From assembly GCF_051014445.1 (NCBI RefSeq), contig NC_135136.1:27670001-27734000 (forward strand): a stretch of DNA of 64,000 bases, in the 5' to 3' direction. Below the pieces are notes generated by a model. It was given only the letters and a program-made list of their open reading frames with translations, searched no databases and had not been told where the DNA came from. The position numbers and the translations under genes are program-made. Below are positions 46,620 to 59,074 of the stretch, piece by piece. The stretch comes from Colletes latitarsis (lineage: Eukaryota; Arthropoda; Insecta; Hymenoptera; Colletidae). Positions within the stretch are counted from its first letter, which is position 1, and each line of letters opens with the position of its first letter.

Positions 46620-46730
46620 TATAAGAAAAGTCGTGAAGTTAAATGGTGCTAAAATAACATTGTGTGGTAGAAATTCTAAACGAAATTTAAAAAACGGTCA
46701 TTTGACCGGTCGCGGTAGGTTTAGTGTTAA

Positions 46731-47664
46731 TTTATTTTCCTGACAATGTTCTCTTAAATGGTCAACTAATGGAACATTTCCTTTAGGATTGTTTGCGTAG
46801 ATCTTCGTTGAAATTAAGCTTCCAGGAGACGGAATAATCATCGCGGAGGACTGTATACCTTCGTTCCGGGTTTGTTTGGCCTTTCCTGTTACAGGTTCGC
46901 GCGAGTAATGCCTCGCATAAAATTAATATGCTAGAAGTCGCTAATTCGACGAATTACAGCGATAACAAGGTATGCGGTGGTATTTATGTCAGAACGCGTA
47001 GGCGCACGCAGACGTCGCGACCGCAGAATTAATAGTGCGTGTACATTACACGCACACTAACGTGAGCCAGACTATAAACTAAGTTGCTCCATAAACCGGG
47101 TTGCGAATATGCATGAGGAAGGTGTGGCTCGCGTTGTTGTTGCACCCAGAAGGGTTGATTTCGGAAACGTTATAAGTCGGCCGCGAGTGCATCATGCACG
47201 TTGCATCGCATTTGCAAAGCAAAGCACACCAGCCAGCCCTGCGTTTCGACCTGTCTCGGCGAGATTAGCCGGTACTTTGTTGCCGTTTTAAGGAACTCCG
47301 CTTCCGCCCCTTTTAGAAGCTTCGTGCACAGCCTGAGGGCTGCAATTCGTAGCATGGACCAAAGGAGGACGACTCTTGTAAATATAAGTCGAAACAGCGA
47401 AATAAAGTTTGTCGCACAGCTCGAGCTCCAACATTTTCGTGTTCCGACCAACTAATCAATTATTCTCCATTTTTGTGAAAATTTATTACCACACGTTTGC
47501 AAAATAACGCAACAGCTTTTTCTACAATTTATTTATCTAAGATTAATTAACTTGACTACCAGAACAAAACTGTAAAATTTTTTACGAGATCTAGACATTG
47601 ATTTTAGACAATTGAAAATTATATAAATTAAATTTATCTTAGTAATTATTTTCGTATGTAAAGT
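46731..47664. other. no recognised gene
   Basis: Contains a CpG-richer part at about 46860-47440 with short frames on both strands and no known domain. Confidence 0.35.
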
Positions 47665-47788
47665 ACACACTAAGATTCATGAATCTCATTTAAATTTATT
47701 TCCTCTAACATTTCAGCTTGAGAATTAATTGTTTTAGTTTCAAAGTTTTGCCACCCATATGTGGATGACGTGGCTGTTAAAGTATTAA
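47665..47788 (-). mobile_element. TTAA family E relic, copy 2
   Basis: The reverse complement starts TTAATACTTTAACAGCCACG and contains CCACATATGGGTGG, then AATTAATTCTCAAG, paralleling copy 1 at 9405. The other end is not recognised. Confidence 0.45.
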
Positions 47789-49389
47789 ACATGTATATCT
47801 ATGTGATTTATTCTTTCTAAAGTTTTGTAAAAATGTATTATTGCAAGATTCGAAGTGAAACATTTTTTAGAATTTACCAAGACCAATCGATCAAAATCAT
47901 ACAGGTATGTAATCAATTGTTTCTGTATTTTATATGTATAAATAATAATGAAGTTCTTCTATGCACTGGCAGCTTAATTTTTATTAAATATTCACGGATT
48001 CTGAACTATGTTAGCATCCAAATATCACATTCTTAATTAAGATACTATAATTGCATTAATGTGTTTTTATGCTCGTAAATAAAAAATGATCGTAGAGCAA
48101 AGTTGCTTTTACAAAGAGCATAATGACAGATCGTACATCTTTCAGTATTAATTCCGTCAGGAAGCACTATCACGGGGCAACAGCTTTATGCATGCAATAT
48201 CCGATAGTTCTCGAATGCAACTGAATGTAAATTTTAAATCGAATTCTCAAGTTGGGGATGAAAGTTATTTATGTGGAAACGGAGACATAGGGAAATAGAA
48301 ATGGTAAAATACGCGAAAGATAACGAGACCCGTGGTGCAGCACTTTGCGTCTCAGACTTTGTAAACATTTCGAGAAAAGCGCCAGGGATTATAGGGATAA
48401 TATATATTTTCGTTAACTGCCACAATGAATTAAACATCAGTACCACAAAGACTGAAACGAGTAAATATAAAAAAACAAATAAGTATCGAACTCAATTATA
48501 CAAATTTCTTCTGTTTCTTCCTTAAACCATGATCTTAAATAAAAAAAATAATAAATAATAATGAAACAAATATACCCATGATTATAACCACGACGACTAT
48601 ATGTCCACATACATTTCTCACGCGCTATTAACATTCATTACCACGTTGTACATTCACACGGTTAGTAATAAACATGATCGATTCAAATGTCTCTCTACAT
48701 CGCAATGCATAAATGGCGTTTCGCACTGAACATGTTGAGCAACCAGCAAACTGCTATACATATTGTAAGTTAATGTTACGTCTTTTATAATAACAATACA
48801 CGATTACGGAAAGTAAAAAATTAGAAGACACCAGCAATCAATGAATTATCACGAAGAAATGATACAATACTTCGAAAGAGAGACAGTGAAATTGATTCCA
48901 GATTTGTATGAAAATTAATACATTAGAGGGTTTTTGGGGTTGTTGATTACGAATCTAATGTCAAATTAATGTTTGAATTAACCGTTCATTATGAAAAAAT
49001 ATTTTCAATATGAAATAATGAATTTTTTAATTTATTATTAATAGTTTAAGATATTATTGCACAACATAATACAACTGAGAAACAAACAGTATATTGACAA
49101 ACTAAAGCTATAATATCGAAAGTTTATGTGCTTAAACCATAACTATGTAGAACAAGTATTGTTCAATGTATAAAGTATATGTAAAAGACATTTACATATA
49201 TAGATATTTGTTAATATATGTATACTAATAGTGTAACAATGAAATATGTTAATATTAATGGTAACAGTAAATAACAATAAAAGAATGTTTAACAAAAAAT
49301 AATATTTATTTACTGTCAGAGTCAATACATTCACCATCAGATGGTATCTTATTTTTATTCTTTTTTTAAGTTTATATCAGAAATAAATA
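47789..49389. other. no recognised gene
   Basis: AT-rich DNA without domain-bearing frames, repeats or element ends that I can identify. Confidence 0.4.
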
Positions 49390-50831
49390 TACAGGGTGTT
49401 CGGCCACCCCTGGGAAAAATTTTAATGAGAGATTTTAAAGGCCAAAATAAGACGAAAATCAAGAATATAAATTTGTTGATGGAGGCTTCGTTAAAAAGTT
49501 ATTTAAAAAGTTGAATGAAAAAATTTCAAATCATTTTGAAAAAATTATTTTTGGTTGCGGGGGTCAATTATAAGCATTTTTGGTGAATAGATATACCCCC
49601 GAATTCCTACGCACTTTCGAGAATAAAATTTGGATAGGTGTCCAAATTTTCGGTGGGAAAAAAAATTTTTGAAATCGTTCTAAAGAAATTATTTTTGGTT
49701 GCAAGGGTCGATTATAATTATTTTTGGTCTTTACGCATATTTCGCAATCCTACGCATTTTCAAGAAAAAAATTCCTCACCTAAAATATAAATTATAGGAT
49801 TTTAATGTTTCAAACGACAAACAACGCATATTTTAATGAAGAATATGTAGAAATTCTAACAATATTGAAAAAGTTGTTCCTTGACCCCGTAAAGTGAGAA
49901 AACCCCCATAAAAATGGTTCAATTTTCAAACAGTCATAACTCCTACAATAGTGAATATATTTCAAAGAAACTTTTTTCTGAAGTAGAGCTCGTGGGTACC
50001 TACAAAAATAACCAAACAACATTTCCGTAGGACGTCAAACGAATTTTTAAAAAATTTCAAATCGTTCTAAAAAAATTATTTTCCGTTGCGAGGGTCAATT
50101 ATAAGCATTTTTGGTGAATAGATATACCCCCGAATTCCTACGCACTTTCGAGAATAAAATTTGGATAGGTGTCCAAATTTTCGGTGGGGAAAAAAATTTT
50201 TGAAATCGTTCTAAAGAAATTATTTTTTGTTGCAAGGGTCGATTATAATTATTTTTGGTCTTTACGCATATCTCGCAATCCTACGCATTTTCAAGAAAAA
50301 AATTCCTCACCTAAAATATAAATTATAGGATTTTAATGTTTCAAAAGACAAACAACGCGTATTTTAATCAAGAATATGTAGAAATTCTAACAATATTGAA
50401 AAAGTTGTTCCTTGACCCCGTAAAGTGAGAAAACCCCCATAAAAATGGTTCAATTTTCAAACAGTCATAACTCCTACAATAGTGAATATATTTCAAAGAA
50501 ACTTTTTTCTGAAGTAGAGCTCGTGGGTACCTACAAAAATAACCAAACAACATTTCCGTAGGACGTCAAACGAATTTTTAAAAAATTTCAAATCGTTCTA
50601 AAAAAATTATTTTCCGTTGCGAGGGCCAATTATAATCATTTTTGGTGAATAGGCATACCTCCGAAATCCTGCGCATTTTCGAGAAAAAAATTCAGTACGG
50701 ACGGAACTTTAAACGTTAATAACTTTTTAACAAAGCCTCCATCAATAAATTCGTATTCTTGATTTTTGCTTTATTTTGGCCTCTAGAATCTCCCATTAAA
50801 ATTTTTCCCAGGAGTAGTCGAACATCCTGTA
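49390..50831. mobile_element. TIR-1 family element, copy 7 (1442 bp, longest)
   Basis: The left end TACAGGGTGTTCGGCC is intact; the right end reads GTCGAACATCCTGTA. The interior has several modules and a tandem duplication of 531 bp. It also contains a segment (about 49860-50010) found in copy 1 in part (GTAGAAATTCTAACAATATTG), showing that a longer internal sequence belongs to the family. Non-coding: the minus-strand frames in each duplicate have no known domain. Confidence 0.88.
49522..50583. repeat. 531-bp tandem duplication within TIR-1 copy 7
   Basis: Matching landmarks (CTACGCATTTTCAAG; GTAGAGCTCGTGGGTACC) recur 531 bp apart. The two units differ at only a few positions, so the duplication is much younger than the divergence between family copies. 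Confidence 0.88.
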
Positions 50832-51503
50832 TGAGGATCTGAATAAAGCACCAAATAACATTGCAATGTTATTTATTGGAAACAATAACTCTATACGTAT
50901 ATGTACATTTAGTTGTCTATCAGATTGAAAATATTCTTGATAGCACAAATTCAGAGAAAATATTTGAGGTATAATTACTGTGACTGAATTCATTCATTCG
51001 AACTATGCCAAATACGAATGCGAGCGTAATAAATTCGGGACGTCTCTTACACTTAAATCACGATGTTCTTTTTCTTCTTCAAACTTCTGCAAGATTTTCT
51101 TTTTGAATATTAATGTAGACATATTCAGAAATCATTTTCATGTAAAACCAGCGTGTGTACCCGTGTTTCTTTTTTTCGTAATGAGAATGAAAGTTTGTAA
51201 AACTGATTTTTCTTCGCAAAATCATAATTTTTAAATTTTGCATGTTCTTAAACAGGACCAGGAAAGTAATGCTAATGCTATTATCTCATTATACAATCAC
51301 AGAAGTACCATTTTCAATAAAAAGAAGTGTTCCAAAGTGTACACATTAAAGGCAGACTCAATTAATTCTCATTACATTTCAAATCATTTGAATCAATAAA
51401 AAGTGACATAAAACCATGATTCAACAAGTTTGTACCTAGGTTTTCTCGTTAATTTTTATGATTCCTTGTACCTTGAACTATTAACCAATGATATAGCAAC
51501 TCA
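50832..51503. other. no recognised gene
   Basis: AT-rich spacer. An 84-codon plus-strand frame (50980-51234) has no recognisable motif. Confidence 0.4.
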
Positions 51504-51505
51504 TA

Positions 51506-52760
51506 CGAGGGTGGTCCCAGAAGTACCCGGTCTGAGGTACAGATGGCGGTTATTGTTTTAAAAAAATGACTATAGTCGGAAGTATCAACCTTACAAAACT
51601 TTAGTTTCAAGTTTGAAGACACTACATTGTTTAGTATTTGTTTGACAGCCATTAATAGTGAACGCTCTCAGTGAATTTGTAAACATGGAAAAAATTGATC
51701 GCCGTTATGTAATAGAGTATTTTCATTTGAAAGGTCTCAGTCCAACCAATATCAAAATTGAGCTAGATTCTACTCTAGGGGAGTCTGCTCCTTCATTTAC
51801 AACAATAAAATATTGGGTGGTAGAATTTAAACGAGGCCGTACGAGCTGCCAAGACGAACATCGCAATGGTTGACCAAATGAAGTGACTACACCGAAAATG
51901 GTGAAAAATATCCACAAAACGGTATTGAACGTGCGATCGATTGAAAGTGCGCGATCTTGCAGACATGGTAGGTATTTCAAAAAGTGCTATACAACGCATA
52001 TTGACTGAAAATTTGGATATCAGAAAGCTATGCGCAAGATGGGCGACGCGCTTGCTTCCAATGGAACAAAAACAACGTTGTGAAGATGTTTCAATCGAGT
52101 ATTTGACGATGTTTCATAGGAATAAAACCGAGTTTTTGCGTCGATTCATAATCATGGATCCATCACTTCACACCTGAGTCGAAGAAACAGTCGAAACAAT
52201 GGCCTGTAAGGGGAGAATCAGCTCCAAAGAAGGCGAAGACAGTTCCATTTGCTGGCAAGGTCATGGCGTCAATTTTTTTGGAATACGCGTGGAATAATTT
52301 TCATTGATTATCTTGAAAAAAAGAAAAACAATTAACGGCGAGTATTATGCGAATTTATGGCAGCGTTTGAGTGACAAAATCAAAGAAAAACGGCCGCATT
52401 TGGCGAAAAAGAAAGTGTTATTTCACCAAGACAATGCACCAGTCCACACATCCGTTATCGCGATGGCCAAAATTCAGGCGTTAAAGTTCGTACTACTCCC
52501 TTACGCACCCTATTCGCCAGAATTAGCCCATTCGGATTATTTTCTCTTTCCAAACTTAAAAAAATGGCTCGGTGGTAAAAGATTTTCCAATAATGAAGAG
52601 GTGCAGTCTGCGGTTAATGGCTATTTTGAGGAGCTAGATAGTTCTCAAACTGGGTATCGAAGCTATTGAATATTGCTGGGAAAAGTGTACCCAGCTAAAA
52701 GGAGATTACATATGTTGAAAAATAAAGATATTTGTTTCCAAATTTCTTGTGTTCGTATAA
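51506..52760 (+). mobile_element. decayed mariner element, right end lost
   Basis: The left terminus CGAGGGTGGTCCCAGAAGTACC follows TA at 51504-51505. The transposase remnant runs to 52718. The complement of the left terminus was not found after the stop, so the right inverted repeat is missing or too decayed to see; the right boundary is approximate. Confidence 0.8.
51685..52718 (+). pseudogene. mariner transposase, multiply disrupted
   Basis: The ATG at 51685 starts MEKIDRRYVIEYFHLKGLSP, a mariner N-terminus. A TGA replaces the Arg codon in the HRNGxP block near 51871-51873; frameshifts follow, and KVRDLADMVGISKSAIQRIL resumes at 51944. Near 52155 a deletion of about 10 bp removes the first catalytic Asp: the text jumps from RRFII directly to WIHHFTPES in another frame, so the VDET block is absent. 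The second Asp (FHQDNAPVHT) and third (HSDYF, 34 residues later) are present at 52430-52540. A last frameshift near 52640 precedes the C-terminal KGDY end. Dead copy. Confidence 0.9.
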
Positions 52761-53934
52761 ACAATATTCGTTGTTTTAAAGAATGCCATTTTGCTTAATT
52801 TTGTCCGCGTTTCGGACGTTTCTGCACACTGTGATTCGTCTAGGAGCCCGAAAGTCTCTTGGCAACTCGTCGACTGAGGACCAAAAGCGAAGAGAAATTT
52901 TTCCAGATTCAGAGTCTCGCAGAGGAATCGATGCCAACCCGCCAAACAGCCGAGACGCGACGCAATTTGTTTAGGTTAAGGGGTTGACGAGATTCCGTAA
53001 TGAATACAAAGTTGGCTGGGAAACTAGCGCGCATTCCGAGGCCGTGGCTTCTCGAGCCGGGTGAAATTGGAAGAAAGAAATATTTACCCCGAAATTGGTA
53101 CATCAGCCAGCCAGGGGGTTTAGACGAACGGACGAGCAGGCAGACTTTTCCACTAGAATAATATCTCAAAGACACTTTAAACAGGATTTGGCGGGGCTTC
53201 TTCCCGGTCGAATTAGCCGACCGCGTTGCAACGATCCCTCGGCGGACCGAAAAAAGAGACCCGGAGCATCCCCCGGCAGATGCACGCTGCTAATATGAAG
53301 AGGAAAAAGGAAGTCGGCGGAAGGCAGCCTCGTTATCGCTTTCCAAGCTTCTCCGGGAAAATTTGTTTCCCCCGGTCTCCGTATTCCATCTTCCCGACCC
53401 CTATCGAGCTCCAAAGCCAGTTTCTGCTATTTTATGGCCTAACCCTTCGCGCTTGAAACGTTCGTTAGACGGGCTTCCAGCATTCTGGGAATTTTAGTGA
53501 AAAGATAGCTCGTCGATCGCGCGAAACTCGGAAACCATTAGATTTAACGATTCTCGATCGCTACGGCTGCTGTCGAAGATCGCTGAATTTTTGGTGCTCG
53601 GAATCGCCCTTAAGACCTATTTCCAGTTCTTATTGTTACGTTCCGAAGATCGATTGCAAATTGTGCTTGAAGTTATTAGAGTTATTAGAAGCCTTAACTG
53701 GTTTTTTGTTTGTTTTGTATTGATCATTACGTTTAAAACTATTGTAGGAAATATATTATTTTATTTATCCACCCTTCTTCGTCGCCATTTCTGTTATTTT
53801 GAAGTCTAGTCCCTAGTAATGGTGTAGAAATGAATACTTTCGATTTTCTCGTGTTTAGAATATAAAATAGAATTTTAAAACTCTCAAAATAATATACTCA
53901 ACCAAACAAAATATTCTTAACAGATTTCAAGGAA
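52761..53934. other. CpG-rich DNA, no recognised gene
   Basis: 52800-53540 is GC-richer with overlapping frames on both strands (up to 88 codons) and no domain. Could be regulatory; nothing decisive is visible. Confidence 0.35.
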
Positions 53935-54318
53935 ATAGCCCAAACCACAGCAACTAAAAACACTCAAGATAGGATCACCAAAGAAGGATTAACTAAGGGA
54001 ATCGACTATTTTCAACAATTCCACAAAACGAACCCTTAAGCCTGGTATGCGGGTAAAAACCTGAAACGAGAAATTCTAACGACGATACATAGATGTATAT
54101 CAAGTCATTATAATCTCGTTTTCTCACTCGTTGAATACGAAAAACAGGACATTGACCATGTATCATGGCAATGTTCGTTATTCGAAAGCCACAAAACCAG
54201 CCTTATCAGAAAATTACATAAAATTAACTACTCTCTTCCATTGTCACACAACGTTCTACTTTGTAAACCCATTGTAGAGACAAATTCTCTGTCCAAAACA
54301 ATGCAACTTCTTGATTAA
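53935..54318 (+). pseudogene. LINE ORF2 3'-end fragment
   Basis: About 127 codons with one internal TAA. The text WYAGKNLKREILTTIHRCISSHYNL and then KQDIDHVSWQCSLFESHKTSL follows the pattern of the region after RNase H in I/R1-type LINEs, ending in an H-X4-C motif whose first two cysteines are lost. A short TAA-rich stretch near 54345-54358 may be the 3' tail. Confidence 0.6.
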
Positions 54319-55510
54319 AATTCCTTGAATAAAAATATACTCAACACTCTAATAATACAATATGTTAAGCAAAAGAATAATTAGATTTATCGAATCTTTA
54401 GAACCACATACCAATTGGTTCTCCTGTCGTAGAAAGTAACGTTTAACACGTAATTTTTATTAATAGAAACGTAAATTGAGAACGTTGCATGGGCATCAAT
54501 TCCACCCATTGTTACATCGAAGCAGAAACAAAAATCCAACGACCGTTTCGTAATTACAGAGACGCGCGTATCGCGGAGAAAGTTACACAGGTCGCGCAAG
54601 AAGCGTCAACTCGACTGAGTTCTCCTTTGATCAGTGTTCTGCAAGATTAATCTATCGATCCATTATAATATAGACGCAAGATATTACAAACTCGTAATTG
54701 ATTAAAGTTTCAGATCTCGCCGGTGGAACTAAACGGCTCACCCGGATAAGTGAATAATCGGCTCGAGTAATCGTTAATTTACGTGACAAGTTTATTGCTG
54801 TTCGTCCCGTGTCGCTCCGCGATCGTCTCGGGTTTATTTCGACGCATGACGCACAATTTGACAAAGGATAAAGCGAAAGCCTGACGTATAAATAGTACGG
54901 ATGGGAAATCGAGCTTAGCACGAACTCGAAAGCTAAAGCTCGAATCCGTTCGATGCGAGTGTACGTTTCACTGAAACCGTGGCGATACTCGTAAAACTAA
55001 ACGTTTCATGTGATTTACTCGCCAGGTATATGGGTACCGTAAAGCTGACGTCATAAAACATAAATCCCATAACGCGCGATGTGATTGTATATGCAACGCA
55101 CGTGGATACTAGTAAACGTCGAATCTTACAAATTTCATGGTCTGCTCGTAAAATATGGACACAGTCGGTGAGAAAAAATAAATGTTTGTTTTGGCCATGG
55201 TCCTGCTGGTGAATTACAATCGCTTTCAACGTTTCGATCGTTCTTGTTTCGAGATCGATAAGCGCCATTCATTTTGCTAGGAAAGGGTGTTATATTTCAT
55301 ACCTCAAGTTGCAGAATTAGTAAATATTATTTGTTACTAAATTATGCTGAATTTTATTGGTGGATTATATAAACCTATATCCTAATTAAAAGAAAACCAT
55401 ATTGTAATCTAACTGTTAACGTGACGATTTTCAATAAAAATATGTGCAATTAATATCTGTCAAGTATCTAGTGTTAAGTTTGACATTCTGACGAGCTGTT
55501 CGACTCCTAT
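54319..55510. other. no recognised gene
   Basis: Mixed composition, CpG-richer at 54480-55260. A 111-codon minus-strand frame (54933-55268) has no recognised motif. Confidence 0.35.
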
Positions 55511-56840
55511 TTAACACTAAACCTACCGTGATCGGTCAAATGACCGTTTTTAAAATTTCGTTTAGAATTTCTAACACACAATATTATTTTAGCGCCATTT
55601 TACTTCACGACTTTTGTTATAGTATACGTGCAATGAATTTTACAATATTCACTTCTATTCTTATTGTTTATTTTTTGAGAAAAATATGTAGTCTGTCTTG
55701 CCTATCACGACCAGTCATCTAACCGTTTGAATGATTTATGGTTTTTTGTAAAAAACTGGACAAAATTTCGTACCAAATTCTGGTTAGTTTGCATTGTAAA
55801 TAAGAAATATATGTATAACAAAGACGAAAGGAGTGAATCTAAATTTCCCACTGTCTTAGAACAGTCTAACAACGCGTATTAAAAATACTAAAAGTTTAGA
55901 CGCGTGCAGTTCCGAAAATATTAGTGTTTTATTAATTATTAAGTCATTGTCAGGAGCAGCTAAGCCTCTCCTTTAAAATGGTTTTTGGTTTTTGTCGATC
56001 CGACTTTCCGTTTCGGAGATATCGTAATTTATGTAAATGGTAATTTTTTTAATTCGACTATCTCTGTCTTCGTTTAACGAAGTCGAACCTCTTTGTCGCA
56101 CGTGCGTGGTACTGACCTACCCCGCGTACGTGACTGCCGTGACCTACTTCCGGCGTAGTATTTCCAAGAATTTACTACGCACTGTTTAGTATCGACGCGC
56201 GCGCGAGATCAATGAACTCGCGAGTGCAACAACGAAACGTAAACAAATCCTATCTCCGAATCTAGCCATCGCATCGACTTGAAATTAAAATCGCTATATC
56301 TCCGGAACTAATAAAGCTATCGACTTGTTCGAACGCTCGTTTTAAAAGGCATTTTATCCTCTACCTAATGATCATATCACCTACTATAATTTTTGCTACC
56401 TTCTATGTTTATTTTGAAATTTACTTTTACGCTACATACCCAAAGAAGTTTCAGCAATTCCTACTAATGGTACGACTAGTGTACGATAAAACTGGACCAT
56501 TATTTAATTGAATATAAATTTAAATTTAAATACAGAATGTTTGCGTAATTATTAGCCAGCTCTTTTTCTTAAATAACAGTTTTCTCTAGAACTAACTACA
56601 GTGTCGACTTGGAACAAAATTCATTTTCAAGGGCGTTTTATCTTCTATCCGAAAAATTAAAAAATTTTTGAACATAAAAGAGGAGGATATCTTACGAATA
56701 GACATCAAAACACAACATTCTATAGATATAATGTAAAAATTAGAAGTACGTTGCCTCGTAAAAGAGAAATAAAAGATTGGTCATTTGACTGGTCATGGTA
56801 GAAATGGGTATACAGGAAGTGCCGGTAGATTTAGTGTTAA
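55511..56840 (+). mobile_element. TTAA family D element, copy 2 (1330 bp)
   Basis: TTAACACTAAACCTACCG at 55511 and GGTAGATTTAGTGTTAA ending 56840. Subterminal CGGTCAAATGACCG (55533-55546). The sequence is the reverse complement of most of copy 1 without its mariner insertion and internal duplication, so it best represents the family. It is non-coding, so any mobility would depend on a piggyBac transposase supplied elsewhere. Confidence 0.87.
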
Positions 56841-56964
56841 TTTCAGATGACTGTAAACTACAAATCTTATTCAAATTTATTTCCCTCAATGTCTCAACCT
56901 GAGAATTAATTTTTCTAGTTCTATAGTGGTAAATTTTGTCACTCATATACAGTCAACGTGTTAA
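56841..56964 (-). mobile_element. TTAA family E relic, copy 3
   Basis: The reverse complement begins TTAACACGTTGACTGTATATG and includes AGAAAAATTAATTCTCAGG, aligning with copy 1. It directly abuts the TTAA end of family D copy 2, so D may have inserted in E at a TTAA, but the other part of E was not found left of D. Confidence 0.5.
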
Positions 56965-58695
56965 TGAAGATTGATTTAAGTAATATTAAAGAACGTTATT
57001 CTGAGGAATATTGTATAGAAAGGGTTCGTGAGCTCCATTAGACTGCTAAAAGGAGGTAGATAAAAAGGGTTAAGCACCAAACAGGTGGAAAATTTCTGTC
57101 CTGTATTAACATGCTCTCTTAAGATCATCCTCAACGATGACACCAAAGAAGTAACTACAACAGATTGCGACATTCGACGACGATGTTTTTATTCGACGAA
57201 TTACTTAAAGTCTCTTGCATTTGCATTGACAAAACGAAGTGAATACACGATCGATAGGAAACGGCGCGTCTTGAAAAGGCTTCTATCTTGCAAGAAACCC
57301 GGAACATCATCGACAACCTTTTCCATAGCGATTTACAGAGAAGACGATGGTGGAACGTCAACATCGCGCGTTCTGTCTGCAGCGAACATTCGCAACAAAA
57401 GAAGAACTCGCCACTCGACACGCAGATGAAAGATCTCGAATAAGAAGTACCTTTGTTTAATGGAGATCTCGTTAAACGCATAATTGTCCTTGGTGTTCCG
57501 CTTCGTCCCCTAGTCAGAATATCTCCTTCGCTTTTCCCGATTAGTCGTAACAATCATAATGATCGCGGCCACACCCTGCCCCCGCAATGCATTATCCTTC
57601 GATATTAAACAGTTAAAAAGAAGACAATTAAAAGCCATACACTTCATGGCATCTGGGAAGAAGAAATCACATAAATTCATCGAGTATATAAGCGTTGTTA
57701 GCAAGTGACGATCGCAAAAATGAAAATTTATCTGAATTTTTTTTTTAGTTAAAAATATGAATCGAAAACAAACCGTAAAACTAGTTCTTCCCGATTTCAA
57801 AATTTAATTTTTGCGATTTGTACATATTAACTCTGCTAATATAGTTTAACAGATGCATCGTTTGAATTTGAATTTATATTCCTTTGACTTTTAATTATTA
57901 TATTTCAACCATTTACGAACATTTTAAATTTAATCGTCCAGTTGGAACAAAATTACATACATTGGTATGCTTTTTCCTCGTTTTAGGTATGCGTGTCCTC
58001 TTAAGAGAATATTATGGACGCGGAACAATTAAGGTCATCGAACCGATTCATGAAATGAAATTAACGAGAGCACGAGATTCGCGCGATTTTCATTATACCT
58101 CGTAAATATAATAGAAATAATAAAAGCACGTCGCCTGAAGCACTTATATAATTCATTCATATTGTTCATTTAATTTATATGTTGTAGTTATACGTTAAAA
58201 TAATTTCCTTGATAGGCTCGCGAGCAAACCTGTAATCGAATTTCTCCCTTATTACGCCAAATTACTATAATCATTTAAAAAATGAACATATGTTATATTA
58301 CTATTGATCGAGGACTAGCAAAATTTTGCGCAAATTCTCTCGTGCTCGGTTCATGAACAAATTTCGATAGTTTTTGCAAGAAACAGGTGTATCAAAATGA
58401 AGGATTATTAAGGAAGGTTGCGAGCTTAATTTAATAGGAAGTTTGAAACCTCTTCAAGAGAACGAGTTAGTGGATAAATCAATACAATTTATAACCCTTT
58501 GGAAAAATCAGAGTCCATAAATACTTCGATAAAAATTTATATGCTTCTTATATGTAACTTGTAAGTTAGACTAAAATTTAATTTCAATTCATCGAGTTGA
58601 AAAATATACGATTATTTAATTTTGTTTGATTACTGCATTATAGCTGAAAACGTTATAAAGCTTGCAAATAGTAATACAATGATGAACACGAATTA
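56965..58695. other. no recognised gene
   Basis: Mixed and AT-rich. Overlapping frames at 57085-57553 on opposite strands show no known domain. Confidence 0.35.
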
Positions 58696-59074
58696 TACAA
58701 GGTGTTCGCCCACCCCTGTGAAAAATTGTAATGGAAGATTCTAGAAGCCAAAATAAGACAAAAATCAAGAATATCAATTTGTTGATTGACGCTTCGTTAA
58801 AAAATTATTAAAAAATTAAATTCAAAAATTTCAAATCATTCTGGAAAAAATATTTTTAGTTGTGAGGGTCGATTACAATCATTTTTGTTGAATAGACATA
58901 CCTCTGAAATCCTGCACATTTTCGAGAAAAAAATTCAATACGGGCGGAACTTCAAACGTTAATTACTTTTTAATAAAGCCTCCATCAGCAAATTGGTATT
59001 CTTGATTTTCGTCTAATTTTGGCCTCTAGAATTTCCCATTAAAATTTTTCCCAGGGGTGGACGAACACCTTGTA
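58696..59074. mobile_element. TIR-1 family element, copy 8 (379 bp)
   Basis: The ends TACAAGGTGTTCGCCC and GGACGAACACCTTGTA are both present, with one internal module. It shares the CAAGG/CCTTG terminal variant, one end of which is also seen in copies 1 and 6. Confidence 0.9.

Larger units (their letters stand above)
44654..46730 (-). mobile_element. TTAA family D element, copy 1 (2.08 kb, with insertion)
   Basis: Ends TTAACACTAAACCTACCG and CGGTAGGTTTAGTGTTAA, with TTAA at 44654-44657 and 46727-46730. It is the inverted counterpart of copy 2 over almost its whole length. A deleted mariner sits at 46077-46619. An internal segment containing TACATAAATTA and AAAACGGAAAGT-like text occurs twice (about 45430-45600 and 45645-45830), so a local duplication adds to the length. 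The subterminal CGGTCATTTGACCG at 46695-46708 is palindromic in its arms. Non-coding. Confidence 0.85.

Noticed and set aside
49390..50831. Duplicated ~60-70 codon minus-strand frames
   Set aside because: They are simply the two units of the 531-bp duplication; no coding motif or codon preference.
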